Shown piece after piece: positions 53,993-62,341 of a stretch of 64,000 nucleotides of DNA. Source of the stretch: Vibrio aerogenes. GTDB taxonomy: Bacteria > Pseudomonadota > Gammaproteobacteria > Enterobacterales > Vibrionaceae. The position numbers and the translations under genes are program-made. The notes beneath the pieces are model-generated. The model saw only the letters and a program-made list of their open reading frames with translations, searched no databases and was not told the origin of the DNA. The DNA is taken from contig NZ_AP024861.1 in NCBI RefSeq assembly GCF_024346755.1, positions 3,472,001 through 3,536,000 of the forward strand. Direction: 5' to 3'. Positions within the stretch are counted from its first letter, which is position 1. Each line of letters starts with the position of its first letter.

Positions 53993-54998
53993 GATCTGGC
54001 TGGTACTGGACAGCCGGGTCTTTGGTGGCATTGAAAGCCATGTACTTCAGCTGGCCTGCGGTTTAAAAGTGCATCGCCCGGTGCGGATTATTTTGCTGAA
54101 AGCGTATCCGGACAGTCAGGAAATGATTGAAAAACTCAGGCTGAATGACATTCCTTTTACCGTATTGTCTGAATATTTTCCGCATCATAAAACGCCCGCG
54201 GCTTTAAAACAGGCCATTCATCGTTTTCGCCCGGCAGTCGTTCATGCGCACGGCTATAAAGCGAGTCTGTTATGTAAGCTGGCCAGGCGCACCTCGAAAG
54301 AAACATTCAGACAAATCTCCACCTTTCATGCCGGTGAAATTCCCGCTGGCCGGGTCAAATGGTACGACATGCTGGACCGGATTACTGCATTCATGTCCGA
54401 TCAGAGTCTGGCGGTCAGTCAGTTGATCCAGCAACGAATTCCCTTCCGGACAGAGAAGGTGAATAACTTCGTGGACACGGAAAGCTTACCCGTCAGTCAA
54501 GGGCAGCAAATCGCTTTTGTCGGCCGTTTAAGTTATGAAAAAGGTCCGGATTTTCTGCCGGAAATTACCCGGCTGCTGCCGGAAGTCAACATTCACTGTT
54601 ATGGCGATGGTCCGCTGTTCAGCCAGCTCAGCCGCTCCGGGCAGCATAATCTGATTCTTCATGGTCACAAAAGTGCTATGGATACATTCTGGCCGGATAT
54701 CGGTCTGCTGATTATCTGCTCCAGAGCTGAAGGTTTACCTATGGCAGCACTTGAAGCAATGGGCCGTGGCATTCCTGTCGCAGCAACAGCGGTTGGCGAG
54801 CTGCCCGAACTGATTCGTCACGGAGAAAATGGTTATCTGGTCCGGCAGGCACAGGAGTTAGTCAGCTGTATCCAGGACTGGCTGCACCGCTCTGAGGCAG
54901 AACGGCGGCAGATGCAATTACAGGCGCGTGAAACCATTGTTCAGCATTACTCTAATCTCACTATGATTCCGGATATGATGAGAAAATATTTTGTTTAA
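53970..54998 (+). CDS. sypH: Glycosyltransferase SypH
   Basis: 342-residue GT4-like glycosyltransferase: IWLVLDSRVFGGIESHVLQL at the N-terminus, VVHAHGYKASLLCKLARRTS, then the donor domain IAFVGRLSYEKGPDFLPEIT, LLIICSRAEGLPMAALEAMG (the E-x7-E motif) and NGYLVRQAQELV. It overlaps the end of sypG by 23 bases; ATG at 53970 was chosen because earlier residues belong to the sypG frame. Builds the repeat unit of the polysaccharide on the cytoplasmic side. Order H after G matches syp. Confidence 0.82.
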   Translation: MNLFQRNEIWLVLDSRVFGGIESHVLQLACGLKVHRPVRIILLKAYPDSQEMIEKLRLNDIPFTVLSEYFPHHKTPAALKQAIHRFRPAVVHAHGYKASLLCKLARRTSKETFRQISTFHAGEIPAGRVKWYDMLDRITAFMSDQSLAVSQLIQQRIPFRTEKVNNFVDTESLPVSQGQQIAFVGRLSYEKGPDFLPEITRLLPEVNIHCYGDGPLFSQLSRSGQHNLILHGHKSAMDTFWPDIGLLIICSRAEGLPMAALEAMGRGIPVAATAVGELPELIRHGENGYLVRQAQELVSCIQDWLHRSEAERRQMQLQARETIVQHYSNLTMIPDMMRKYFV

Positions 54999-55003
54999 TC
55001 TGA

Positions 55004-55018
55004 TTCTCATTTTGAGAA
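55004..55018. promoter_or_regulatory. SypG enhancer-like site upstream of sypI
   Basis: TTCTCA-TTT-TGAGAA is a perfect inverted repeat containing the same TTCTCA-N3-TGA core as the sypA sites; about 65 bases before the sigma-54 promoter at 55075. The two-fold symmetry suggests binding by a dimer of the Fis-type HTH. Confidence 0.65.
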
Positions 55019-55074
55019 CAGAAAAAACCAGCCAAGAATCACTTAAAATTCAATAAGATAAAAACATCATTTAT

Positions 55075-55090
55075 TGGCACCTCCTTTGCT
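55075..55090 (+). promoter_or_regulatory. Sigma-54 promoter of sypI
   Basis: TGGCACCTCCTTTGCT matches the sigma-54 consensus TGGCAC-R-N4-TTGCW except for C at the R position; 28 bases upstream of the sypI ATG. Confidence 0.85.
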
Positions 55091-55118
55091 ATATCTCAGT
55101 GTAACCAAGGAGGAACCC

Positions 55119-56321
55119 ATGAAAAAAAAGCATCATATCTTGTTTGTTCACTACGGCGATAACTGGATTCGCGGCAGTGAACGCTGCCTGCTGGAACACC
55201 TCGCTCATCTGGATAAAAACAGCTTTCGTCCGTTTATCTGGACCAACAGTGAAGCTTTGCATACCGAAGTCAAACGGATGGGGTTGCATAGTGAGCTGTC
55301 AGAGTTTCCGCTGCTGTTTGGCTGGCGGAAACCGCGGATTGACCTGCTGGCCTGGTTCAGATTAGTGAAACAGGGCATGCAGATGATTCGATCAAATCAA
55401 ATCAATATGATTCATCTGAACAGCGCAGCCCCCTGTCAGTGGATGAACTTCAGTGCCAGAATGATGAATATTCCGCTGCTGACTCAGATTCACACCGATT
55501 ACCCGGCCCGTGACCGGCTGACACTCGGGCTGCATTTTTCACCCAAAATCATCGCGGTCAGCAGTGCTGTCACCCGCTCTCTGATTCGTGATGGTTATCC
55601 GCAATCCCGGCTTTCCGTCATTCATAACGGAATCGATACGGAACGCCTTTCTGAGTATGCTGCCGTCGATATTCACGAGTATCTTGATTTACCTGAAGAT
55701 GCCTTTGTTTTTCTGACCGTTGGTTCACTGATTAAACGTAAAGGTATTGACAGAATCCTCTCTGCACTCAGACACGTGGCACTGGAGTATCCGCAAACCC
55801 ATCTGGTTGTGATTGGTGACGGGCCATTACGCAAGAATCTCGAACTGATTGCAGATGAGCTTCATCTGACAGAGCAGGTCCATTTTGTCGGCGAGAAAGA
55901 CAATGCCATGGGCTGGATGCGGGGTGCTGATGCATTCATCAGTGGTGCCAGAAATGAACCTTTCGGTCTGGTGATTACTGAAGCGGCACTGGCTGAGCTG
56001 CCGATTATCGCGCCGGAAACCGGCGGTATTCCGGAAATCATCAGTCATAAAAAGCACGGTCTGTTGTACAAGAACACCGGTGTCAAACCCATGGTTGATA
56101 TGATGCGTCTGCTGCTGAAAAACCCGGCAGCGGCCCGGAAACTCGCCCAAAATGCCAATGCGCATATCCGCAAAAATTATACGATTGAGCATAATACTCA
56201 GGCGATTGAATCCCATTACCGCAAGGCGCTTGCAGCCCGTTACATCCCCAGTCTTTCATGGTTTGCGGCCTGCCGCCCGATCAAAACTTACGTGTCTAAA
56301 CGACTGTTTCAGGGAGGCTGA
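55119..56321 (+). CDS. sypI: Glycosyltransferase SypI
   Basis: 400-residue GT4-family enzyme. Start at 55119 with GGAGG five bases upstream, chosen over 55074, which lies inside the promoter. N-terminal domain ILFVHYGDNWIRGSERCLLE, HLNSAAPCQWMNFS; donor domain IIAVSSAVTRSLIRDGYPQS, VIHNGIDTERLSEY, LTVGSLIKRKGIDRILSALR, FISGARNEPFGLVITEAALA with the E-x7-E motif and ETGGIPEIISHKKHGLL. First gene of the second sigma-54 unit, as in V. fischeri. Confidence 0.84.
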   Translation: MKKKHHILFVHYGDNWIRGSERCLLEHLAHLDKNSFRPFIWTNSEALHTEVKRMGLHSELSEFPLLFGWRKPRIDLLAWFRLVKQGMQMIRSNQINMIHLNSAAPCQWMNFSARMMNIPLLTQIHTDYPARDRLTLGLHFSPKIIAVSSAVTRSLIRDGYPQSRLSVIHNGIDTERLSEYAAVDIHEYLDLPEDAFVFLTVGSLIKRKGIDRILSALRHVALEYPQTHLVVIGDGPLRKNLELIADELHLTEQVHFVGEKDNAMGWMRGADAFISGARNEPFGLVITEAALAELPIIAPETGGIPEIISHKKHGLLYKNTGVKPMVDMMRLLLKNPAAARKLAQNANAHIRKNYTIEHNTQAIESHYRKALAARYIPSLSWFAACRPIKTYVSKRLFQGG

Positions 56322-56322
56322 T

Positions 56323-57543
56323 ATGGCAGCACAACACGGCCCGGAGAAACACAGCCCGGTACAACATTGTCTGGTTTTTGATCCAATTGCATTCAAGGGG
56401 GGCTCCAAGATTGCCACCCGCGAAATCATCGCGTTATGTGACCCAAAAAAAGTCCGTTTCACGATCGCAACAAGAGACCCGGATTCATGGCGGGAAAGTG
56501 CACGGCAGGCAAACCATATCCGGATTATCGCTCTCCGGTCTGCCGGGCAATTCAGCCGGGCAACACAGGGCATGGCTTTCTGGATGAAGCATTTGATCTA
56601 CCTGATGATGTTATTGCGTCTCCGGTTCTCTGCCGGTCCGTTTGATACCCTGATTGGTGCATCCGGACCCGGCGTGGATATGGCCCTGTATCTGTTGAAC
56701 AGCCTCTTCAAATGCCGGATCATTCAGCTGATACACGGACCGGTCGGGCGATCACGGGCCACAGGCCGCGCTCTGATGAAAGCCGATCAGGTTTTTTTTC
56801 TCGCGTCAGCCCGCAGCAGTATGGCGGATGCTATCCGGGCCGGTTACCGGTCAGGAACCCCGGCGGATAAGGCAGAAGCCCTGACCCGCAAAGCGCTGTC
56901 ATCACCTCATTTTCATCCCCTGACCAACGGACTCAGCCAAAAAAACTGGCCCACACCCTGCCAGTACAACCAGCCAACATTATTCTGGTGTGCCTCTTTA
57001 CTTAAATGGAAAGGACTGGATTTACTGCTCGAAGCACTGAAAAGTTTTGCCGGTGAACAACCTCAGCTGTCAGCCAATATCTGTTTTATCCGGCCCAAAG
57101 ATTCTTCCCTTGAAGTCAGTCAGGCTCCACAGCGTATGGAACGGGTCTATTGGTTTCACGATCCGGACAATCTGGACCAAATCCGCAGTCAGAGTAATAT
57201 TTTTGTCTCCACCAGCAACAATGAACCCTTTGGCTTGTCCGTTCTCGAAGCAATGGCTGCTGAAATGTGCGTCATTATTCCGCGCGATAATGCTTACTGG
57301 GATACCGTATTAACCCACAATGTGAACTGTCTGAAATACCAGCCAGATGATCCGCAAAGTCTGGCAGAAGCCATCCTTCAGGCGGTCCGTCATCCGGCTC
57401 TGATTCAACGTCTGGGTCAGTCTGCGGCCAGACAGGCTCAGGATTATCAGGCCGAGATCACTTATCAGCCGGCAGCTGACTGCATTCAAAACCCGCATAC
57501 ACCGGTCGGTTGCAGTCAATTCCCTGCAGGAGAGACGCAATGA
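56323..57543 (+). CDS. sypJ: Glycosyltransferase SypJ
   Basis: 406 residues from the ATG at 56323, with GGGAGG five bases upstream and one base after the sypI stop. GT4-like: CLVFDPIAFKGGSKIATREI (N-terminal acceptor loop with Gly-rich segment), LFWCASLLKWKGLDLLLEAL, NIFVSTSNNEPFGLSVLEAM with E-x7-E, and VLTHNVNCLKYQPDDPQSLA. Sugar specificity is unknown. Its stop overlaps the sypK start (ATGA). Confidence 0.82.
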   Translation: MAAQHGPEKHSPVQHCLVFDPIAFKGGSKIATREIIALCDPKKVRFTIATRDPDSWRESARQANHIRIIALRSAGQFSRATQGMAFWMKHLIYLMMLLRLRFSAGPFDTLIGASGPGVDMALYLLNSLFKCRIIQLIHGPVGRSRATGRALMKADQVFFLASARSSMADAIRAGYRSGTPADKAEALTRKALSSPHFHPLTNGLSQKNWPTPCQYNQPTLFWCASLLKWKGLDLLLEALKSFAGEQPQLSANICFIRPKDSSLEVSQAPQRMERVYWFHDPDNLDQIRSQSNIFVSTSNNEPFGLSVLEAMAAEMCVIIPRDNAYWDTVLTHNVNCLKYQPDDPQSLAEAILQAVRHPALIQRLGQSAARQAQDYQAEITYQPAADCIQNPHTPVGCSQFPAGETQ

Positions 57544-58991
57544 CCCGAAAAACCGTCCATTCCATGCTGATTTACGGGACCAGCCTGCTGATGATGAAAG
57601 GCCTGTCACTGCTGATGCTGCCGGTCATGACCCACTATATGGATGCGGGACAGCTGGGAAAGCTGGAGTTGATCGCCAGTATCGGCGCTTTTCTCGGTAT
57701 TTTGTCCACAGCTGCCATGCATGAAAACCTGTATCGTTTTGTCGGCCATCTGACGGATCAGCTCAAACGCTTTCATCAGGCGGCAGGATTAATGACATTT
57801 TCCATGCTGATAGGCACCGGCATTGGTGTGCTGCTTCTGACAATATTGCTGACGTTGCCTGAAGCATGGTGGCAAAGCATTCCGCTGACGAAAACTGAGA
57901 GTGCGCTATTGATACTGGCACTTGCTTTTGAAGGCCCTGTTTCTCTTCATCTGGCGTGGCTGCGGATGAATGACCGGGCAACCACTTTTTTCAGTGTCAG
58001 CGTGCTCACAACTGTGCTGCAAATTATGATGATTACCGGCGTCTTGCTCTGGCATCCTTCCGTCACCGGTATTTTACTCGCCGGCACAGTCACCCGCTAT
58101 GTTCAGCTGGTCATTCTACACCGGGTAAACGGTTTTCCGGTCCGCCCGCCCACACAGGCAAAACAACTGCTGGCTTACAGCACTCCACTGATGTTATCCG
58201 CCTTAATCGCGTTTGGTCTGAGCGGTGCTGAGCGCTGGATGATTGCCTATGCCTCCGATCTGACAACATTGGGCTATTACGCCATTGCCGCCAAGTTTGC
58301 CCTGGCGATGTGTATTTTAGTGCAGCCTTTTGGGATGTGGTGGATGCCAAAGCGGTTTCAGGTGTTATCAGAACAAGGCGGACAAGCGGCTGTCCGGCAA
58401 ACTCAGGCAGGCATTGTTTATATTCTGGCACTGGCGGTATTGATCTGTTTTGTCGGTCAGATATTTATCCGGCTTGCGCTTCCACAGAGCTATTACCCGG
58501 CTCAGCAGTTGTTGATTATGACAATGGTGATTGCACTGTTTAAAGAAATCACCGAGCTGCTTAACCTCGGGATGCTTTACCAGAAAAAAACCGGCGTGCT
58601 GTTTCGTCTGAATTTAATCATGACCGCTGGTACACTGCTGACGACGCTGATGCTGATGCATCGCGGGATAGAATGGATTTTGTGGACGCTGGCAGCCGCT
58701 CAGGGGATTCGCTGCCTGTGTGTTTTAATCATCGGACAACGCCACCAGCCTCTGCCATATCAGCATACGTCGCTGGTATGCCTTCTGTGTATGAGCGGGA
58801 TATTTCTCAGTGCCGCGTGGTTTGTCCAGGCAACCCATCTCCGGCTGTTGCTGGCAATCACCGCCCCCGTTTGTCTGATACTTTTTGCCCTGTCTCTGAA
58901 TTATATCCGGATACCGTATCAGGCAGGGCGTCTGGCTGAAATACGCTCAATGCTGATGCAGTCACTACCACGATTTCAAAAGCGCTTATAG
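57540..58991 (+). CDS. sypK: Wzx-type flippase SypK
   Basis: 483-residue integral membrane protein with about twelve to fourteen hydrophobic helices, of the MATE/Wzx oligosaccharide-translocase superfamily. N-terminus SMLIYGTSLLMMKGLSLLML followed by VMTHYMDAGQLGKLELIASI is typical of Wzx (polysaccharide biosynthesis protein family). LLAYSTPLMLSALIAFGLSG and ERWMIAYASDLTTLGYYAIA are the conserved mid-protein motif. It should move lipid-linked repeat units across the inner membrane. Start at 57540 with GGAG upstream. Confidence 0.85.
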   Translation: MTRKTVHSMLIYGTSLLMMKGLSLLMLPVMTHYMDAGQLGKLELIASIGAFLGILSTAAMHENLYRFVGHLTDQLKRFHQAAGLMTFSMLIGTGIGVLLLTILLTLPEAWWQSIPLTKTESALLILALAFEGPVSLHLAWLRMNDRATTFFSVSVLTTVLQIMMITGVLLWHPSVTGILLAGTVTRYVQLVILHRVNGFPVRPPTQAKQLLAYSTPLMLSALIAFGLSGAERWMIAYASDLTTLGYYAIAAKFALAMCILVQPFGMWWMPKRFQVLSEQGGQAAVRQTQAGIVYILALAVLICFVGQIFIRLALPQSYYPAQQLLIMTMVIALFKEITELLNLGMLYQKKTGVLFRLNLIMTAGTLLTTLMLMHRGIEWILWTLAAAQGIRCLCVLIIGQRHQPLPYQHTSLVCLLCMSGIFLSAAWFVQATHLRLLLAITAPVCLILFALSLNYIRIPYQAGRLAEIRSMLMQSLPRFQKRL

Positions 58992-59021
58992 AGACGGACA
59001 GGAAAGGAAAGGAGAAGCTGA

Positions 59022-60422
59022 ATGACGATGAGGAAAGAAACCAGCCGGCCGGGAATGGTGATCTGTCTGACCGTCTGCCTGCTGATGGCCGGTATGTGGT
59101 ATCTGATCCCTCATCCGGTCATTCCTGTCGCCATTGCCATCCTGCCTCTGGCTGCGATGTTTGCCCTGACGCAAACCTTCTGGCTGGTAATTCTGTTTAT
59201 CATTTTCTCTTTCTTTCGTATCCATGAGGCGATTCCTGCGCTGTTCCCGCTCAAAATCCCCTTGCTCTTGTCTCTTGGTTCACTGGCCGCATTAATGTGG
59301 CATGTGCTGATCAGCCGCCAGCTCAAAGTGTACTGGCATCCGTCCCTGACCTGGCTGGCCATTTTCTGGGTACTGGTGTGTGTCGGTATCGTGTTTGCGT
59401 CCAACCGGGGCATCGCCCTGAACAACTTTAAAGGGATTTACTGGAAAATCATGATCATGACGCTGGCGACCGTTTGGCTGGTCAATAATGCAAAAAATCT
59501 GAAAATGACGACTTTTTTGATCATTGGCGCCGGAATGATCGTCGGTTCGGTCGCAATGAGTAATTCGATTCAGGGCATCGGTCTGGTAGAAGGCTCGCGG
59601 GTCACCGTGGGCAGAGACCTCGGCTCAATGCTGGGAGACCCGAACGATCTGGCGCTGGTGCTGATGTTTCCGCTGGCATTTTCCATCAGCCTGAGTACCA
59701 CCAAAGGCATTCCGTGGTCACAGCGTTTACTTGGGCTCATCGCAACAGCACTGTTAATGAGCGCCGTCATTGCCACACAAAGCCGGGGTGGTCTGCTGGG
59801 GTCACTGGCGGTATTCGGCATTTTTGCGTTGCGCCTGATTCGCAGCAAAGTCCTGCTGCTTACTCTGGGCAGTATTGCTGCACTGCTGCTTTACAGTGTT
59901 GCCGGTATTTCCGATCGCGCATCCGGGGGAGCGGCGGAAGAAGGCGTTGACGCTTCAGCAATGGGTCGCTTGTATGCCTGGGAAGCCGCATTCAAAATGG
60001 CGCTGGACAATCCGCTGTTCGGTGTCGGACTCAACAATTTTTATTCAAACTACTTTTTTTACAGTCCTCACTGGGACGGACTGAATCACGCGGTTCACAG
60101 CACCTGGTTTGGCGTGCTGGCTGAAACCGGATTTCTCGGACTGTTCATTTTTGTTGCGTTTATTGTGTCCTTAATCCGGACCGCTTCACGCACACTCAAA
60201 TCTCTGCCTGAAAACTGCAATCCCCATCTGGCAGCCAATGCTGTCGCCGTTTATGCCGCCCTGATTGGCACCATCGTATCCGGCACCTTCCTGACACAAG
60301 GCTTCAACTGGCCGGTTTATATTCTGGCAGCCCTGACTGTAGCCATCGCCCGGATTAGTCAAAACGATTGTCAAAATGAGAATCAAAACCGGCACCAGCA
60401 GAAAAATCAACTAACAGACTGA
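59022..60422 (+). CDS. sypL: O-antigen ligase/polymerase-like protein SypL
   Basis: 466 residues with ten or more hydrophobic helices and a large periplasmic loop, as in the Wzy_C (O-antigen ligase/polymerase) family. The RGG motif of ligases is present in ATQSRGGLLGSLAVFGIFAL, and the periplasmic NHAVHSTWFGVLAETGFLGL segment corresponds to the conserved H-N/H-x-y-L motif region. It would polymerise or ligate the repeat unit. The last 15 residues overlap the enhancer-like site at 60368-60382. Strong ribosome site (AAGGAG). Confidence 0.82.
   Translation: MTMRKETSRPGMVICLTVCLLMAGMWYLIPHPVIPVAIAILPLAAMFALTQTFWLVILFIIFSFFRIHEAIPALFPLKIPLLLSLGSLAALMWHVLISRQLKVYWHPSLTWLAIFWVLVCVGIVFASNRGIALNNFKGIYWKIMIMTLATVWLVNNAKNLKMTTFLIIGAGMIVGSVAMSNSIQGIGLVEGSRVTVGRDLGSMLGDPNDLALVLMFPLAFSISLSTTKGIPWSQRLLGLIATALLMSAVIATQSRGGLLGSLAVFGIFALRLIRSKVLLLTLGSIAALLLYSVAGISDRASGGAAEEGVDASAMGRLYAWEAAFKMALDNPLFGVGLNNFYSNYFFYSPHWDGLNHAVHSTWFGVLAETGFLGLFIFVAFIVSLIRTASRTLKSLPENCNPHLAANAVAVYAALIGTIVSGTFLTQGFNWPVYILAALTVAIARISQNDCQNENQNRHQQKNQLTD
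60368..60382 (-). promoter_or_regulatory. SypG enhancer-like site upstream of sypM (inside sypL 3' end)
   Basis: On the minus strand TTCTCATTTTGACAA fits TTCTCA-N3-TGA. It lies about 65 bases before the sigma-54-like promoter at 60442, the same spacing as at sypI, and within the end of the sypL coding sequence. Confidence 0.6.
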
Positions 60423-60441
60423 TTTTAAAAGCATAAAAACC

Positions 60442-60457
60442 CGGCACAAGATTTGTA
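60442..60457 (+). promoter_or_regulatory. Sigma-54-like promoter of sypM
   Basis: CGGCACAAGATTTGTA has the GG-N10-GT spacing of sigma-54 promoters but an imperfect -12 element (TTGTA instead of TTGCA) and C at the first position. Support comes from the enhancer-like site 65 bases upstream and the known sigma-54 promoter before sypM in V. fischeri. Confidence 0.5.
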
Positions 60458-60495
60458 ACGTGATGCATACAAGTCCACGATTCAGGGAAATCATT

Positions 60496-61206
60496 ATGCT
60501 GAACACAAAGGTTCATGACTTCAAACAATGGCTCAGACATCACCCGAACCCGCGCCACCGGCAGATGTTTCAAACCTTAAAAAAGGTCCGTGCTTTTGAG
60601 CTGCCCTCTCCCCGTGTATACAACGGGCTGGTTTGTGGCATTTACACCCTCAGCACCACGGTCAGTTCAACACTGATGCGCTGGCTGGTTTATACACCGG
60701 TTTTTCGTGCCAGGGCAACCATGACCGGCCGCCGCCTGTATCTGTACAGCGGTACACCTTATATCAGTGGCCCGTTGCAAATCTATGTGGGGGATGACTG
60801 CCGGATTTCCGGACAAACCACCATGACCGGACGCAGCACCTCAAAAAATCCGACATTACGGATTGGTCATAATGTCGGGATTGGCTGGCAAACCACCCTT
60901 GCAGTCGGCACGCAGATCATCCTTGAGGATAATGTCCGGATCGCCGGACGGGCATTTCTGTGTGGCTATTCAGGCCACCCACTGGATGCAGCCCGCAGAG
61001 CAAGGGGAGAGCCCGATGATGATGATCAGGCCGGTGACATTCATCTCAAACGCGATTGCTGGCTGGGCACCAATGTGTCCGTCAAGCAGGGCGTCACGAT
61101 TGGTGAAGGCACGATTGTCGCCTCAGACAGTGTGGTCATTCACGATTTACCAGATTTTGTACTGGCTGCCGGGAATCCGGCCAAAGTCATCCGGTCACTG
61201 AAGTAA
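60496..61206 (+). CDS. sypM: Left-handed beta-helix acyltransferase SypM
   Basis: 236 residues from the ATG at 60496 (AGGGA upstream; earlier starts lie on the promoter). Residues 90-225 are hexapeptide repeats of the acetyltransferase family: LQIYVGDDCRISGQTTMTGR, LRIGHNVGIGWQTTLAVGTQ, IILEDNVRIAGRAFLCGYSG, RDCWLGTNVSVKQGVTIGEG, TIVASDSVVIHDLPDFVLAA and GNPAKVIRSL at the end. Likely O-acetylates a sugar of the polymer. First gene of the third sigma-54 unit. Confidence 0.85.
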   Translation: MLNTKVHDFKQWLRHHPNPRHRQMFQTLKKVRAFELPSPRVYNGLVCGIYTLSTTVSSTLMRWLVYTPVFRARATMTGRRLYLYSGTPYISGPLQIYVGDDCRISGQTTMTGRSTSKNPTLRIGHNVGIGWQTTLAVGTQIILEDNVRIAGRAFLCGYSGHPLDAARRARGEPDDDDQAGDIHLKRDCWLGTNVSVKQGVTIGEGTIVASDSVVIHDLPDFVLAAGNPAKVIRSLK

Positions 61207-61216
61207 GGAGAACGAT

Positions 61217-62341
61217 ATGCGTGATTTTATTGTGTTCGGGGAAGATTTTGGCGGGTTGCCATCCAGCACTCAGCACCTGATTTCCCACTTCCCTGAACAT
61301 TGCCGGATTCTCTGGGTCAATTCGATCGGATTACGTCAGCCCCGCCTGAGCCGTCATGATATCCGTCGTGCTGTTCATAAACTTTTCAGGGTATCCAAAC
61401 CGGCATATCAGTACGAAGAGAAACCACCCGCCACCAATATCAGTGTGGTAAATCTTGTCACGATTCCTGCGCCACGCTCGCGCTGGGCACGTACAATTGC
61501 CCGTGAGATCATGCAGTACCAGCTGAGAATCATGATCAAAGAGTTCCGCCTCAATAAACCAGTCTTATGGACATCGCTGCCAACGGCGGCTGATTTATGT
61601 GGCAAGCTTGGCGAAAGCCATGTGGTGTATTACTGCGGGGACGATTTCTCGGCGCTCGAAGGGGTTGACCATCAAACGATTTCACGGCATGAGGCCGATT
61701 TGGTCAGTAAAGCAGATTTAATCCTTGCAGCAAGCCCGGCGTTACAGAATAAGTTTCCCGCTGAAAAAACCTGTCTGCTGCCTCATGGTGTCGATACAGA
61801 GCTCTTCTCAACCCCCGTTACACGGGCGCAGGATCTGCCGCAGCATGGTCCGGTCGCCGGTTTTTACGGCAGTTTATCTTCCTGGCTCGATGACACACTG
61901 ATCGGGCAGGTCGCCAAAGCCTTACCCCACTGGCAGTTCGTCTTTATCGGACCACAAACACAATCACGCCCGTCTTTGCCGGAGCTGCCGAATATTCACC
62001 TGCTGGGGCCAAGAGCTCACCATCAGTTGCCCGCTTACTGTCAGCACTGGGATGTCAGCCTGTTGCCTTTTATTCTCAATCAGCAAATACAAGCCTGTAG
62101 TCCGTTAAAGTTAATGGAGTATCTGGCAGCAGGCAGGCCAGTCGTCACAACCGACTATCCGGCTATCGAGCCCTACCGGCTTCATCTGAACGTCACCGAT
62201 AGTGCTGAATCCATGATTGATACACTCCGCAGATATGAATGCAATCCGGACAGCCTGAATATCGCTCCCGCGACAATTGTCCGGCAGGAGAGCTGGCAAC
62301 GGCGGAGTCATGTTATTTCCCAGTTACTGGAGCTGTTATGA
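61217..62341 (+). CDS. sypN: Glycosyltransferase SypN
   Basis: 374 residues with an AAGGAG site. GT4-like two-domain protein of the group with an N-terminal DFIVFGEDFGGLPSSTQHLI, VVYYCGDDFSALEGVDHQTI, then AGFYGSLSSWLDDTLIGQVA, NIHLLGPRAHHQLPAYCQHW and CSPLKLMEYLAAGRPVVTTD, the typical P-x-K-x-x-E-Y-x-A-A-G-x-P-V-V motif. It transfers an unknown sugar. Overlaps the sypO start by four bases (ATGA). Confidence 0.84.
   Translation: MRDFIVFGEDFGGLPSSTQHLISHFPEHCRILWVNSIGLRQPRLSRHDIRRAVHKLFRVSKPAYQYEEKPPATNISVVNLVTIPAPRSRWARTIAREIMQYQLRIMIKEFRLNKPVLWTSLPTAADLCGKLGESHVVYYCGDDFSALEGVDHQTISRHEADLVSKADLILAASPALQNKFPAEKTCLLPHGVDTELFSTPVTRAQDLPQHGPVAGFYGSLSSWLDDTLIGQVAKALPHWQFVFIGPQTQSRPSLPELPNIHLLGPRAHHQLPAYCQHWDVSLLPFILNQQIQACSPLKLMEYLAAGRPVVTTDYPAIEPYRLHLNVTDSAESMIDTLRRYECNPDSLNIAPATIVRQESWQRRSHVISQLLELL

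Noticed and set aside
60460..60495. Earlier sypM start at 60460
   Set aside because: It would begin two bases after the -12 element of the sigma-54-like promoter; ATG at 60496 has the better ribosome site.
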